Under the pieces are notes generated by a model. It had not been told where the DNA came from, searched no databases, and saw only the letters and a program-made list of their open reading frames with translations. DNA of 64,000 nt. It comes from an uncultured Muribaculaceae bacterium. Its GTDB lineage: Bacteria; Bacteroidota; Bacteroidia; Bacteroidales; Muribaculaceae. The position numbers and the translations under genes were made by a program. Location of the stretch: NCBI GenBank assembly GCA_910579995.1, contig CAJTWH010000011.1:1-64000 (forward strand). The letters run 5' to 3'. Shown here one piece after another: positions 1-8,725 of the stretch; within the stretch, counting starts at the first letter, position 1, and every line of letters starts with the position of its first letter.

Positions 1-130
1 CTTCAACCTGAGAATGATTAAAGGCTTGGTCTTTTACCCTATACGCCATTTCTTCTGACTGGCGTGTTTGGGCTTGAACTCCTGCCGCAAGTAATATTGT
101 TGCGACAAAAGTCATGATACATCTTGCCAT
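1..130 (-). CDS. N-terminal part of a secreted protein, possibly an M28-family peptidase (partial)
   Basis: Only the first 43 codons are inside the window; the gene runs off the left edge. It starts at the ATG read from 130, two bases after the stop codon of the flavodoxin gene, so the two are probably co-transcribed. Residues 1-20 form a Sec signal peptide ending in VQAQ. The mature start contains AFNHSQVE, which resembles the beginning of Bacteroidota M28 zinc aminopeptidases, where a similar segment precedes the PRLTGS block. No catalytic residue is visible, so the peptidase call rests on this short resemblance. The secreted nature is seen directly. Confidence 0.4.
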   Translation of the reverse strand, partial: MARCIMTFVATILLAAGVQAQTRQSEEMAYRVKDQAFNHSQVE

Positions 131-132
131 TG

Positions 133-726
133 TTATTTTAGTTTTAAGTTTATATCATCGAGCCATTGGGCTATACCGGTTGTATCTCCTTTCTCTGAGA
201 TAAAACCGGTGGGGTGCAGTGAATTCGGAGTAGAGTCTACAAGTTCAAGTAATGTCTCATGTGGAAACATATTGGCGTATGAGCAGAATGGTACCACAAT
301 CTTTCCATTAAAATCATAACCGGATTTTTTAAGGAAAGACAGTACAGGCATTGGTGCAGTATGCCACCATACCGGACCTCCGACAAAAATCACATCATAC
401 TTGTCAAAATCAGCAATAGTATCTTTCAACGCCGGGAATATGCTGTCATTCAGCTCCGATTTTGCTTCTGTGGCACAATCTTCAAAATCTTCCGGATAAG
501 GGACTTCCCTTTCTATACGATACAATGTGGCGCCGGTATGCTCAGCTATTGCAGTTGCGACCTGCTCTGTATTTCCGCTCCGGCTGAAATATGCTACCAA
601 TACATTGTGTGTCGTATCAGACGATATTTCATCGCCAATATAGAGCGGTTCTTTTGAGCCTGTAAATTTACTGCATGAACAACCGATAAGTCCGAGAATC
701 AATATAATGATACTTTTTGCTTTCAT
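133..726 (-). CDS. Flavodoxin-fold lipoprotein
   Basis: A 197-residue flavodoxin. I chose the ATG at 726 rather than the in-frame ATG at 804, because it opens directly on a lipoprotein signal (LIGCSCS) and because a -7 box lies at 752-759, downstream of the longer start. The motif VAYFSRSGNTEQVA is the flavin phosphate-binding loop, and VGGPVWWHTAPMP is the flavodoxin aromatic loop. Proteins of this type bind FMN and donate electrons; the lipid anchor is seen in other Bacteroidota flavodoxins. It lies just upstream of the gene at the left edge. A second, broken flavodoxin lies at 5655. Confidence 0.85.
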   Translation of the reverse strand: MKAKSIIILILGLIGCSCSKFTGSKEPLYIGDEISSDTTHNVLVAYFSRSGNTEQVATAIAEHTGATLYRIEREVPYPEDFEDCATEAKSELNDSIFPALKDTIADFDKYDVIFVGGPVWWHTAPMPVLSFLKKSGYDFNGKIVVPFCSYANMFPHETLLELVDSTPNSLHPTGFISEKGDTTGIAQWLDDINLKLK

Positions 727-751
727 CTTGCAAATGTTGTAATGATATCTG

Positions 752-759
752 CAAAGGTA
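752..759 (-). promoter_or_regulatory. -7 promoter box for the flavodoxin gene
   Basis: The minus strand reads TACCTTTG, matching the Bacteroidota consensus TAnnTTTG, 25 bases before the ATG at 726. No TTG is found at the usual 20-base spacing, so only the -7 element is supported. Confidence 0.45.
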
Positions 760-900
760 TTTCTTTTGGGCAGTAGCAATCCAATCAAAATTACTGTGTG
801 TCATACACTTTTTTCTTATTTACAGTTTGCTAAGGCGATTTTCTGAAAAATAGGATAAACAAACTGAAATAATTATAGGCCATATCTACCGTTCATAAAG

Positions 901-908
901 TAATTTTG
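901..908 (+). promoter_or_regulatory. -7 promoter box for the esterase gene
   Basis: TAATTTTG, an exact match to TAnnTTTG, 27 bases upstream of the ATG at 936. No clear -33 TTG is present. Confidence 0.5.
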
Positions 909-935
909 CTTATCGAACAATGATCGATTTTTAAT

Positions 936-2009
936 ATGAAAATTAACGTCGCCATATTGTCGGTAATCCTTTTGTGCGCTTCATGCTCTGTGGAAGACGA
1001 CATTATAAAAAAAGAGGAACTTTCTATGAGACCCGACAGTGAAAAACAATCCAATCTAAATAATGGAACTGCAAATGCTCCGACAGAAAATAGATTTACA
1101 GCAAACTCTACTGTTGAAGACATTATTTCCGACCCCGCTTTCGCAGATTTCGGCTACCTCCTCTTTCCGGTAGACCGCTATGTTTCAGGCTCGATGACGC
1201 TTGCCCAAATCAGTTCGTCGAGCGTATATGTATGGTACAGCCATATCCGGACAGATAAAACTGTAGAGATAATCAACCGGCTCTATAACGACGCGGCAGC
1301 CGGCAACCGGATATTCTATCAAATTTATTCCGATGCTGAAATAGCAGCAGATCCATCTAAAGCGGATACCGGATTATTCCTCTTCAGAGGAGAAGTAGGA
1401 AAGCCGTTCGCCATCACCAATGCCGGAGGAGGATTTATGTATGTCGGGGCTATGCACGACAGTTTCCCGCACTCTCTCGAAATAAGCAATGCAGGCTACA
1501 ACGCATTTGCGCTGATATATCGCCCCGATGATCCATACACAGATTTGGCTCGTGCAATAAGCTTTGTTCATGACAATGCCGCGGAATTGGGAGTCAAACC
1601 TGAGGATTATTCTCTTTGGGGAGGTTCGGCGGGAGCGAGAATGGCAGCCACTCTCGGAAATTCAGCATACCTTTACCAACTTACCGGGCGCACCGATATT
1701 CCTCAGGCTGCCACTGTAATAATGCAATATACCGGGTATTCCTCAGCCTCTCAATATGATGCTCCTACATACGTCTGTGTCGGCTCTAACGATGGTATAG
1801 CCTCTTGGCAGACAATGCAAAGTCGGCTGCAACGTCTTTCCGCAATGGGAATTCCTACTGAGTTTCACGTCTACGATGGCTTGGGGCATGGTTTCGGCCT
1901 CGGTGAAGGCACTGTTGCCGAGGGTTGGGTAAACTACGCTCTCAAATTCTGGCAGAAGAATATGACAGTTGACGGCAACACCGGGATTCCACCGGTATAT
2001 GCTGATTGA
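936..2009 (+). CDS. Alpha/beta-hydrolase (esterase-like) lipoprotein
   Basis: A 357-residue lipoprotein: the signal ends in LLCASC, followed by an acidic stretch (SVEDD) like a surface-export signal. The catalytic domain spans about residues 60-345. The nucleophile elbow is GGSAG with Ser231, the acid is probably Asp286 (GSNDG) and the base His318 (LGHGF), giving a full triad. An AGGGF loop near residue 165 resembles the HGG oxyanion-hole loop of acetyl-esterase/lipase families. It probably hydrolyses a small ester, but the substrate is unknown. It precedes the aldo/keto reductase on the same strand with a 92-base gap. Confidence 0.8.
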   Translation: MKINVAILSVILLCASCSVEDDIIKKEELSMRPDSEKQSNLNNGTANAPTENRFTANSTVEDIISDPAFADFGYLLFPVDRYVSGSMTLAQISSSSVYVWYSHIRTDKTVEIINRLYNDAAAGNRIFYQIYSDAEIAADPSKADTGLFLFRGEVGKPFAITNAGGGFMYVGAMHDSFPHSLEISNAGYNAFALIYRPDDPYTDLARAISFVHDNAAELGVKPEDYSLWGGSAGARMAATLGNSAYLYQLTGRTDIPQAATVIMQYTGYSSASQYDAPTYVCVGSNDGIASWQTMQSRLQRLSAMGIPTEFHVYDGLGHGFGLGEGTVAEGWVNYALKFWQKNMTVDGNTGIPPVYAD

Positions 2010-2101
2010 GAAACCGTAAAAAGTACATTGTTTACCGTATTTTTTCAGGCTCATACGGCATGGGCAGTTTGTTCTTTTACTGAATTCAATAATTACAGAA
2101 T

Positions 2102-3094
2102 ATGAAACAAAGAATTTTAGGAACGACTTCACCACTCGAAGTATCTGCAGTCGGACTTGGCTGCATGGCGATGAGCCACGGCTACGGTGAACCTGCCGAC
2201 AAGAAAGAGATGATAAAACTTATACGGACAGCCCATGATCTGGGTGTTACTTTCTTCGATACGGCGGAAGTCTACGGGCCTTATACAAATGAGGAACTTG
2301 TAGGCGAGGCTCTCGAACCGATACGTAACGAAGTGAAGATTGCCACCAAGTTTGGTATAAGCATGAATATGGATGATTTCAAGCAAGTGCTTGACAGCCG
2401 TCCGGAAACAATCCGAAAGTCTGTGGAAGGCTCATTGAAGCGTCTCCGCACAGACCATATCGACCTTTACTATCAGCACCGCGTAGACCCCGATGTTCCC
2501 ATTGCCGACGTTGCAGGAACAATCAAAGACCTTATGGATGAGGGTAAGATACTCCATTGGGGTCTATCAGAGGCCGGAGTAAATACTATCCGCGAGGCAA
2601 ATTCTATCTTGCCGCTTACAGCCGTTCAGAGCGAGTTTTCACTGTTCTGGCGTGAGCCTGAAAAGAACCTCCTGCCTGTTCTTGAAGAACTCGGTATAGG
2701 TCTTGTTCCATTCAGTCCACTCGGCAAAGGTTTTCTTACAGGCGGCATAACCAAAGACACAAAGTTCGGAAAACACGACTTCCGTTCTTCTGTTCCACGT
2801 TTCCAAAAAGAAAATATCGAGGCGAATATGGCTCTTGTGGAGTTTGTCAAGTCTATCGCTGAAAAGAAAGGTGTCACACCCGCACAAGTCGCCATTTCGT
2901 GGATATTATATCAGAAACCGTGGATTGTTCCTATTCCCGGCAGCCGAAGCCTCAAACACCTTGAAGACAACATTGCAGCAGCCAATGTAAGCTATACGCC
3001 TGAAGAAAAGGCAGAAATAAATGCCACCCTCAACACAATAGTCATCCAAGGTAACCGCTATAACAGCAACAACCAATCCCATATCGGTAATTGA
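2102..3094 (+). CDS. Aldo/keto reductase
   Basis: A 330-residue cytoplasmic NADPH-dependent oxidoreductase of the aldo/keto reductase superfamily, of typical length. The catalytic tetrad is visible: Asp53 and Tyr58 in FFDTAEVYG, Lys83 in ATKFG and His126 in YYQHRVD. The C-terminal cofactor segment PIPGSRSLKHLEDN near residue 280 is also typical. Relatives reduce aldehydes or keto-sugars; the substrate cannot be read from the sequence. The gene faces the reductase at 3186-3869, with a bidirectional terminator between them. Confidence 0.92.
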   Translation: MKQRILGTTSPLEVSAVGLGCMAMSHGYGEPADKKEMIKLIRTAHDLGVTFFDTAEVYGPYTNEELVGEALEPIRNEVKIATKFGISMNMDDFKQVLDSRPETIRKSVEGSLKRLRTDHIDLYYQHRVDPDVPIADVAGTIKDLMDEGKILHWGLSEAGVNTIREANSILPLTAVQSEFSLFWREPEKNLLPVLEELGIGLVPFSPLGKGFLTGGITKDTKFGKHDFRSSVPRFQKENIEANMALVEFVKSIAEKKGVTPAQVAISWILYQKPWIVPIPGSRSLKHLEDNIAAANVSYTPEEKAEINATLNTIVIQGNRYNSNNQSHIGN

Positions 3095-3098
3095 TCAT

Positions 3099-3145
3099 AT
3101 AATACCCTTGGAAACTGTATTCAAACCGGTTTCCAAGGGTATTAT
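3099..3145. terminator. Bidirectional stem-loop terminator between convergent genes
   Basis: ATAATACCCTTGGAAAC (3099-3115) pairs with its exact reverse complement at 3129-3145 across a 13-base loop, a 17-bp perfect stem. It sits between the stops of two convergent genes. The AT-rich ends serve as the U-rich tail on either strand. Confidence 0.75.
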
Positions 3146-3185
3146 TATGCTCGGGCGGAGAGGGCGGCAAGGCTGATTATCTTTC

Positions 3186-3869
3186 TCATTTGTAATCCGT
3201 CTTATATCTTATCCACAAGGTGCCCTGTCCTACTTGCTCCACACTTTCAAGCGCAAGCCTTACCGGCATACGGTCAATATCAGCAATGCCGTCGAAAAGG
3301 GCCGTCTGCCCCTTGCGTCCGTCGATTCCGGGAGCAAGCAGCAGGCTTACCTCGTCAATAAGCCCTGCGGCGAGAAAACCGCCGTTGATGTGTCCGCCGC
3401 CAAGAACTGCCAGGCGCTCCACGCCGAAGTCGGTGCACAGTATCTCCATCGCCGCCTGCAGATCAATGGCGTCGCTACCGACACATATATATGATATCCG
3501 CTCATTTCTGAGCATTTCAAGATATTCCTGCGGTACTTGCTCGCTTACGATACACACAAGAGGCACACCGTCGATTTCAGCAGCAGGCCAGCGCAGGCGT
3601 CCGTGAGTGTCGACGGCTACGATATACTCCTTTGAGTCAACAGCCTTATACACCGATGTCATGCCGAATGGAGTTGTGTCATTGGCTATGAACGGCTCTT
3701 TGGCGGCATTGTAATGCTCCATTGTCACGCGCCCTTCAAGTTGAACCGGGCAGTCGAGTTTCTCAAGCGTTTCGTAATACTCGTTGCCGCTTATCTTATC
3801 TACCATCGAGCAGTCGATACGTCCGTCAATTGAAGCCACCATGTGGCATATTATGTATGGTCTTTTCAT
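3186..3869 (-). CDS. RibD C-terminal / dihydrofolate reductase-like protein
   Basis: A 227-residue NADPH-dependent reductase of the RibD C-terminal family. It opens with the family signature HMVASIDGRID. The LGGGHINGGFLAAGLIDE block near residues 157-175 is the dinucleotide-binding segment. It lacks a deaminase domain, so it is a stand-alone reductase and probably not the riboflavin pathway RibD. Stand-alone members are widespread and mostly uncharacterised. It is convergent with the aldo/keto reductase, and a -7 box lies 44 bases upstream. Confidence 0.8.
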   Translation of the reverse strand: MKRPYIICHMVASIDGRIDCSMVDKISGNEYYETLEKLDCPVQLEGRVTMEHYNAAKEPFIANDTTPFGMTSVYKAVDSKEYIVAVDTHGRLRWPAAEIDGVPLVCIVSEQVPQEYLEMLRNERISYICVGSDAIDLQAAMEILCTDFGVERLAVLGGGHINGGFLAAGLIDEVSLLLAPGIDGRKGQTALFDGIADIDRMPVRLALESVEQVGQGTLWIRYKTDYK

Positions 3870-3912
3870 TTTGCGTTGGGGTTTAGAGGTCCGTAGAAAT
3901 ATGAAGCAGTCG

Positions 3913-3920
3913 CAAAGTTA
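3913..3920 (-). promoter_or_regulatory. -7 promoter box for the RibD-like gene
   Basis: The minus strand reads TAACTTTG, matching TAnnTTTG, 43 bases from the ATG at 3869. No -33 TTG at the standard spacing. Confidence 0.45.
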
Positions 3921-4018
3921 CGCCAATACAGACATGTAGTGCTTGCATATAACACCGAATCTCCTACCAAAAATCCGTATTAATGAAAAAACGGTATGTT
4001 ATGATACTGAAATTATAC

Positions 4019-4026
4019 TAATTTTG
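4019..4026 (+). promoter_or_regulatory. -7 promoter box for the AraC regulator
   Basis: TAATTTTG, 28 bases upstream of the ATG at 4055, in an AT-rich 185-base divergent region that also serves the RibD-like gene. Confidence 0.5.
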
Positions 4027-4054
4027 CGATGTAATCAAATCAACAATAAATAAC

Positions 4055-4969
4055 ATGGAAAAAGAAACTATAAAAAATATCAAGACAATCGCCGAGTACA
4101 ACGACATGCTCGGCATTGAAACCCTCCACCCTTTGGTATCGGTAATCAACCTTGCAGAAGCCAACCCTATGCGTCACGCCCGGCATACGTTCAGCTTTTA
4201 CACAATTTTCTTGAAAGAGGTGAAATGCGGCGACATAATATATGGCCGTCAGACCTACGACTATCAGGAAGGAACAGTGGTGTGCATAGCACCCGGACAG
4301 GTAATCGGAATCGAAGACAACGGTGAAGTATTCCAACCCAAAGGCTGGGCGCTGTGTTTCCACCCCGACATGATACGCGGCACATCGCTCGGCTCTCACA
4401 TCACCGAATATTCTTTCTTCTCCTACGCCGTAAACGAAGCTCTTCATCTGTCGAAGAAAGAGCGCGAGGTCTTTGTGGACTGTCTGCATAAGATCCAGCT
4501 TGAGCTAAACCATGACATCGACCGCATGACCCGCAGGTTGATAGCCACCAACATCGAGCTGCTCCTCGACTATTGCCTGCGGTTCTACGAGCGTCAGTTT
4601 ATAACCCGTGAGGTTGTCAACTCCGACATCCTCACCCGCTTCGAGCAACTTATCCACAAGTATTTTCAGGATGGCCGGCAAATTGCCGATGGCATACCGA
4701 GCGTATCATGGTGCGCGGGCGAGCTATGTCTGTCGCCAAAATATTTCAGCGACCTGATGAAAAAAGAAACAGGACATACGGCAATCGAACATATCCAAGC
4801 CCGGGTAATCGAGATCAGCAAGGAGAAGCTGCTGTCCCCTGCCCTGTCGATATCAGAAATCGCATACCAGCTCGGATTCCAATATCCGGCCCACTTCTCC
4901 CGGATGTTCAAGAAAATCGTCGGCAAGACCCCGAACGAATACCGTCTGTCGGCCCGGCCAAGGGTCTGA
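4055..4969 (+). CDS. AraC-family transcriptional regulator
   Basis: A 304-residue DNA-binding regulator. Residues 40-170 form a cupin-like sensing domain. Residues 205-300 carry the two helix-turn-helix motifs: the first around WCAGELCLSPKYFSDLMKK, the second around ISEIAYQLGFQYPAHFSR, followed by the conserved GKTPNEYR. It is 32 bases upstream of the monooxygenase gene on the same strand, so it probably controls that gene and nearby redox genes (inference). Relatives near aldo/keto reductases and flavodoxins often respond to reactive aldehydes or quinones. Confidence 0.9.
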   Translation: MEKETIKNIKTIAEYNDMLGIETLHPLVSVINLAEANPMRHARHTFSFYTIFLKEVKCGDIIYGRQTYDYQEGTVVCIAPGQVIGIEDNGEVFQPKGWALCFHPDMIRGTSLGSHITEYSFFSYAVNEALHLSKKEREVFVDCLHKIQLELNHDIDRMTRRLIATNIELLLDYCLRFYERQFITREVVNSDILTRFEQLIHKYFQDGRQIADGIPSVSWCAGELCLSPKYFSDLMKKETGHTAIEHIQARVIEISKEKLLSPALSISEIAYQLGFQYPAHFSRMFKKIVGKTPNEYRLSARPRV

Positions 4970-5001
4970 CATCTTAAAAAACCAACTTAAAAATTATATA
5001 T

Positions 5002-5277
5002 ATGTTACGACTGAACTGTTTTATCTCTGTGTCGCGAGAGAACCGCGACGAACTTCTCGAGGCTGCAAAGCGTCTTACCGCCGCCTCACTCAAACAAGAT
5101 GGCTGCATTGCATACGACATCTTTGAAAGTGCCACACGCCCTGAAGTGATGATGATCTGCGAAACGTGGCGCGACCGTGAGGCCTTGGACGCACACAGCG
5201 CTTCGGATGTCTTTGTAAAGGATGTAGGAATTATGCACTCGCTGGGAGAGTTGAAATTGGAGACTTTTGAGTTCTGA
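5002..5277 (+). CDS. Antibiotic-biosynthesis-monooxygenase (ABM) domain protein, putative quinol monooxygenase
   Basis: A 91-residue single-domain protein of the YgiN/ABM dimeric alpha-beta-barrel family, the usual length. Visible family features are the opening beta strand (RLNCFISV), the helix with LLEAAKRLTAAS, the GCIAYDIFES strand and the ICETWRDREALDAHSAS motif. Family members oxidise quinols or aromatic substrates without a metal or flavin cofactor. It follows the AraC gene and is closed by a strong terminator, so the two form a short operon. Confidence 0.85.
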   Translation: MLRLNCFISVSRENRDELLEAAKRLTAASLKQDGCIAYDIFESATRPEVMMICETWRDREALDAHSASDVFVKDVGIMHSLGELKLETFEF

Positions 5278-5308
5278 CAGCACTCTGAGCCTCTGAGCAA
5301 ACTGATTT

Positions 5309-5343
5309 GAGCCCCGCAGCAAAATTGCCGCGGGGCTTTCTTT
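5309..5343 (+). terminator. Rho-independent terminator after the ABM gene
   Basis: AGCCCCGC (5310-5317) pairs with GCGGGGCT (5330-5337), followed by TTCTTT, 32 bases after the stop codon. Confidence 0.8.
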
Positions 5344-5377
5344 GTAATTTTGCAGTGAATAAAAATGAAAAAACGAT

Positions 5378-5575
5378 ATGAAAGATATATTTGAAAAAGA
5401 CCTCAGCGGCGAAATGGTATCGCCCAATGAACCCGGATATGACGAACTGATCGCTGACATCTTCGCCACCATGAAGGTTGCGACGGAAATGAACACCGGC
5501 TATAAAACACCTGAAGAAGTCCACTGATACATGAGCCGGATTCTTGGCAAGCCGCTTGATAAACGGTGTTCTTGA
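5378..5575 (+). pseudogene. Truncated sugar O-acetyltransferase (maltose/galactoside acetyltransferase type)
   Basis: The reading frame gives 49 codons (ATG 5378 to TGA 5525-5527). They resemble the N-terminal helical domain of hexapeptide sugar O-acetyltransferases: KDIFEKDLSGEMVSPNEPGY, then a second helix. Reading through the TGA in the same frame continues with YMSRILGKPLD, which is what normally follows, and stops again at 5573. The whole left-handed beta-helix catalytic domain is missing. This is therefore a broken gene with one in-frame nonsense codon plus a large 3' deletion. The family assignment is from remembered homologues and not from a search. Confidence 0.6.
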
Positions 5576-5654
5576 TATATGCAAAGAAAATGCCGAACAG
5601 CAGAAACAAGTAGGACACTAATCAATAGAATTATAATTTATAAAAAACACTGCA

Positions 5655-5840
5655 ATGAAAAAAATTATGTTGACAATGGCAATTCTGCTCTGTGCGGTTG
5701 CTGTGAATGCTAAAACTTTAATAGCTTATTACAGCTATACAAACAATATGGAGAGCATTGTGACGGCTTTAAAATCTCAGAATCAATCGCAGCCGGCAAC
5801 GATATCGAATACGATGAAATTACGTGCAATAATAATATTT
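5655..5840 (+). pseudogene. Truncated secreted flavodoxin
   Basis: An 88-codon frame runs from 5655 to a stop at 5919-5921 but only its first part looks like protein. It has a signal peptide ending in AVNAK, then TLIAYYSYTNNMESIVTALKS, the flavodoxin phosphate-binding start. After codon 42 the sequence is low-complexity and unlike any flavodoxin, and the frame then runs over the 3' end of the DUF4249 gene. The WW/GGP loop and the rest of the fold are absent. Together with the acetyltransferase remnant it marks a decayed redox cluster. Confidence 0.6.
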
Positions 5841-5842
5841 AA

Positions 5843-6658
5843 TTATGGTCGTACGGTGCCGGTAAATTCGTCGGGATTGAAGGTTATAGACTTTGATGTG
5901 ATTGGGGCGGCGAGGAAATAGCCAAGGCAGAAGTCACCGTCGTACATCCGACTTGAGTTAGAGTTGTTTTCAAGGCCTTCAAGATAGTCGTACATGCGGT
6001 CGGATAGCGGGGCAACGGTGGCGGTTATATTGTCGCCTGTGAGCAATAAATCGTCATCGTCCTCGGCCTCAATATCGTAGCGTGTGGTCATCATAGACTC
6101 ATGTATGCTGCCATCGGCGGCGAAGCTGTCGCGCAAGAGGGACTGTCGGTAGAGTTCGCCGTTGCGGTAGACGCGCAGCCAGAAACATTCTCCGACGATA
6201 TCGGGATTGTCTTTTACAGTTACTTCGAGCACAGCCACGTGGTCGTAGGGCATTTTAATCCAACTGAATTCCATGCCCGATATTTCGGCGGGAGGGAGCA
6301 TTTCACATACCGAAGTATATGTGCAGCCGCCGCGCTGTACGGTGAGCCGATATGTATGCCCGGGAACAGCGTCAAGGGGGAGGACATACCTTCCGCTTGG
6401 GTCGGGCTCCATCGGGCTGCTCCAACCGTCGGAGAGGTCTTCCAACACGGCTGTGGCGTCGGTATAGAGAGTATGGTCCATCGGTTGATCCATCGGGGTA
6501 GTCTCAGTGATCGTCAGAACAGCTTCAGATTGAGTCAAGTTAGCCTCAAGCACTGTCATCGGAGCTATCTCGCGGTAGTCAATATCAAATTCTTTTTCAC
6601 AGCTCACCAGACACAAGCCTATCGCCGCGGCCATAATATGCTTTCTTGAAATCGTCAT
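5843..6658 (-). CDS. DUF4249-family lipoprotein
   Basis: A 271-residue lipoprotein: the signal ends in LCLVSC and the mature protein starts CEKEFDIDY, the usual DUF4249 opening. The family is beta-rich and found only in Bacteroidota, almost always beside a TonB-dependent receptor. It likely sits on the outer membrane as a partner of that receptor. Here the ATG at 6658 lies one base after the stop codon of the receptor gene, so the two are translationally linked. Its ligand is unknown. The C-terminal codons overlap the tail of the flavodoxin remnant on the other strand. Confidence 0.85.
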   Translation of the reverse strand: MTISRKHIMAAAIGLCLVSCEKEFDIDYREIAPMTVLEANLTQSEAVLTITETTPMDQPMDHTLYTDATAVLEDLSDGWSSPMEPDPSGRYVLPLDAVPGHTYRLTVQRGGCTYTSVCEMLPPAEISGMEFSWIKMPYDHVAVLEVTVKDNPDIVGECFWLRVYRNGELYRQSLLRDSFAADGSIHESMMTTRYDIEAEDDDDLLLTGDNITATVAPLSDRMYDYLEGLENNSNSSRMYDGDFCLGYFLAAPITSKSITFNPDEFTGTVRP

Positions 6659-6659
6659 G

Positions 6660-8720
6660 TCAGAATTTTAAAGTGTATGAAACGGAAGGAAGCAGCCCGA
6701 AGAGAGCCTGCATGACCGCACGGGTTCCTGTCGGCGATTGCGGATCGTCCTCGAAGTAGACAATATATGGATTTAGACGGGAATATACATTGAAGAATCC
6801 AAAATCGACCTTGCTTGTAAAGCGCTTACCATGCCGGGTATATGTGGCCGAGATATCAAGGCGGTGTGTGCAGGGTGTCTTATAAGCATTGCGCTGCGAA
6901 TAATAATATACCGTCTCGCCGTTGAGCTGATATTTCACGTCGGGTGCGGTAAGGGGCTGCCCGGAAGCATAGATCCAAGAGCCCGAAACGCTCCATTTTT
7001 GGTTGAAAGTGTATATTGCGGTGATGTTGAGGTCATTGCGGCGGTCGTTTGAGGCGTCGTACCATCTGTTGTCGTTGATACCGTCAATGCGTGTGCGCGT
7101 ACGAGAAAGGGTGTAGGAAATCCAACCTGTGAGCGGGCCTTTATTCTTGCGGAACATCAACTCCAAACCATAGCTGCGACCACGGCCACCAAGGATAATG
7201 CTCTCCAAGTTGATTTTAGAGAGCATGGCGCGGCCATCCATATAATCATAGACGTTTTGCATGTCTTTGTAGTATGCCTCTACAGTCCAGTCGAAGTCGC
7301 CGCTGCGGGTCATACCTGCATAGCCGGCCACATATTGCAGACAACGCTCGGGTTTTACCATGGCAGAGGAAAGAGCGTAGCGGTCGAACGGAAAACTTGT
7401 GGCACCGGAGCGTATGGAATGGAGGTCCTGAGTGGTGAGGCTTGCTCCGAGTTTTACATTATGCGTCGGCGACAAGGTGTATTTGACACTTACGCGTGGT
7501 TCGGGCGAGAAGTAGGTCTTTGCCTTAAAATCAGGCGTTTGCTCCGAGGGCGCCACAAAGGTATTGAGGCGTGAGCCTCCGAGTGCAGTAAAAGCGCTCA
7601 GCCTCAGGCCGGCGTCAATTCCTACTGGCCCAACTGAGCCTTCGTATGCCAGCCATAAGGCATTGCTCAAACCCGCACGTATGTCTTTCTGCAATATGCC
7701 GTTTGTCACTATCTCCGCTGAATTGACGCTATATAACTCACTTCTCACTCCGGCCTCGAATTGGTGATTATCAGCCAAGTGATAGTTTACACGCTCGTTG
7801 ACTGACAGTTTATGGATATATTCATGGAGATGTTGGTCAGACTGCATCATGGTCATATCCATTTCCGGGAAAAAGTTTGTGTATGAGGCTGTAGTCTTGA
7901 AAGTCAAGCGGTCGCCGTGAATGGCAAGCCAGTTGAGAGCGGCGCCCCTGTTGCCCCAATATAACCCCATGACGTCTTTTACCGCCAAGTTGTCTTTTCC
8001 CATAAAAAAAGAAAGGTCGAGGTATCCACCGCCGCGGGGCTGATATCTCAGTTTAGCCGTGATGTCATAGAAATTGAGCACGGTGCCTTTATATTCGGGC
8101 ACCATGTTTATCAACGCGTCGACATACGACCGCCTTGCAGATATGGCCAGCGATAACTTGTCTTTTATAATAGGGCCTTCAGCTTTTATCTTTGCCATGA
8201 GCAGACCGATTGAGACGGCACCATGATAAGCTTCCAGATCTCCATGCGAGAGCGAAGTCTCAAGCATAGATGAAAGCCCTTGGCCATATCTCGCAGGGAT
8301 AGGACCTTTATAGAGGGTGGCCTGCCCTACGGCCTCGTCGTTAAAGGTAGAGAAGATACCCATCAGATGAGTGGGATTATAGAGCGAGATACCGTCGAGC
8401 TGAATATTGTTCTGCCCGGAGGTGCCACCCCTCACTTCAAAACCGCCTATACCACCGGCCTCGGAGCGTACGCCGGGCAGTAGCGAGAGCGATTTAATGA
8501 GGTCGTTCTCACCCATAAACCCGGGCAAAGACTGCAACACGGATATGGGCACAGACTCCGCGCCAAGCCTACCGAGCGACACGCGCTGACGGGCCGTAGA
8601 GCCAATCACCGTAATCTCCTGCAATTCGTCGACCACAGCAGTGTCGGCCGGCATATCCGCGGCATACAAACCCAAGCCGCAGACGTGCAATATACCTAAA
8701 AGAATAAATCTGTAATTCAC
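6660..8720 (-). CDS. TonB-dependent outer-membrane receptor partnered with a DUF4249 lipoprotein
   Basis: A 686-residue outer-membrane barrel. Residues 1-21 are a signal peptide; ELQEITVIGS near residue 35 is the TonB-box region. The plug domain (about 50-190) contains LIKSLSLLPGV, FEVRGGTSGQNNIQLDG and RYGQGLSS. The rest is barrel strands ending in the C-terminal phenylalanine beta-signal SVSYTLKF. It is shorter than SusC proteins and lacks the carboxypeptidase-like N-terminal domain. It should import an unknown ligand using TonB energy. The start is GTG; a complete promoter ends only five bases upstream of it. Confidence 0.9.
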   Translation of the reverse strand: MNYRFILLGILHVCGLGLYAADMPADTAVVDELQEITVIGSTARQRVSLGRLGAESVPISVLQSLPGFMGENDLIKSLSLLPGVRSEAGGIGGFEVRGGTSGQNNIQLDGISLYNPTHLMGIFSTFNDEAVGQATLYKGPIPARYGQGLSSMLETSLSHGDLEAYHGAVSIGLLMAKIKAEGPIIKDKLSLAISARRSYVDALINMVPEYKGTVLNFYDITAKLRYQPRGGGYLDLSFFMGKDNLAVKDVMGLYWGNRGAALNWLAIHGDRLTFKTTASYTNFFPEMDMTMMQSDQHLHEYIHKLSVNERVNYHLADNHQFEAGVRSELYSVNSAEIVTNGILQKDIRAGLSNALWLAYEGSVGPVGIDAGLRLSAFTALGGSRLNTFVAPSEQTPDFKAKTYFSPEPRVSVKYTLSPTHNVKLGASLTTQDLHSIRSGATSFPFDRYALSSAMVKPERCLQYVAGYAGMTRSGDFDWTVEAYYKDMQNVYDYMDGRAMLSKINLESIILGGRGRSYGLELMFRKNKGPLTGWISYTLSRTRTRIDGINDNRWYDASNDRRNDLNITAIYTFNQKWSVSGSWIYASGQPLTAPDVKYQLNGETVYYYSQRNAYKTPCTHRLDISATYTRHGKRFTSKVDFGFFNVYSRLNPYIVYFEDDPQSPTGTRAVMQALFGLLPSVSYTLKF

Positions 8721-8725
8721 GGTTG

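Noticed and set aside
133..804. A longer flavodoxin starting at 804
   Set aside because: The first 26 residues are unlike a signal peptide, and the likely promoter box lies inside them. The ATG at 726 opens on a lipoprotein signal.
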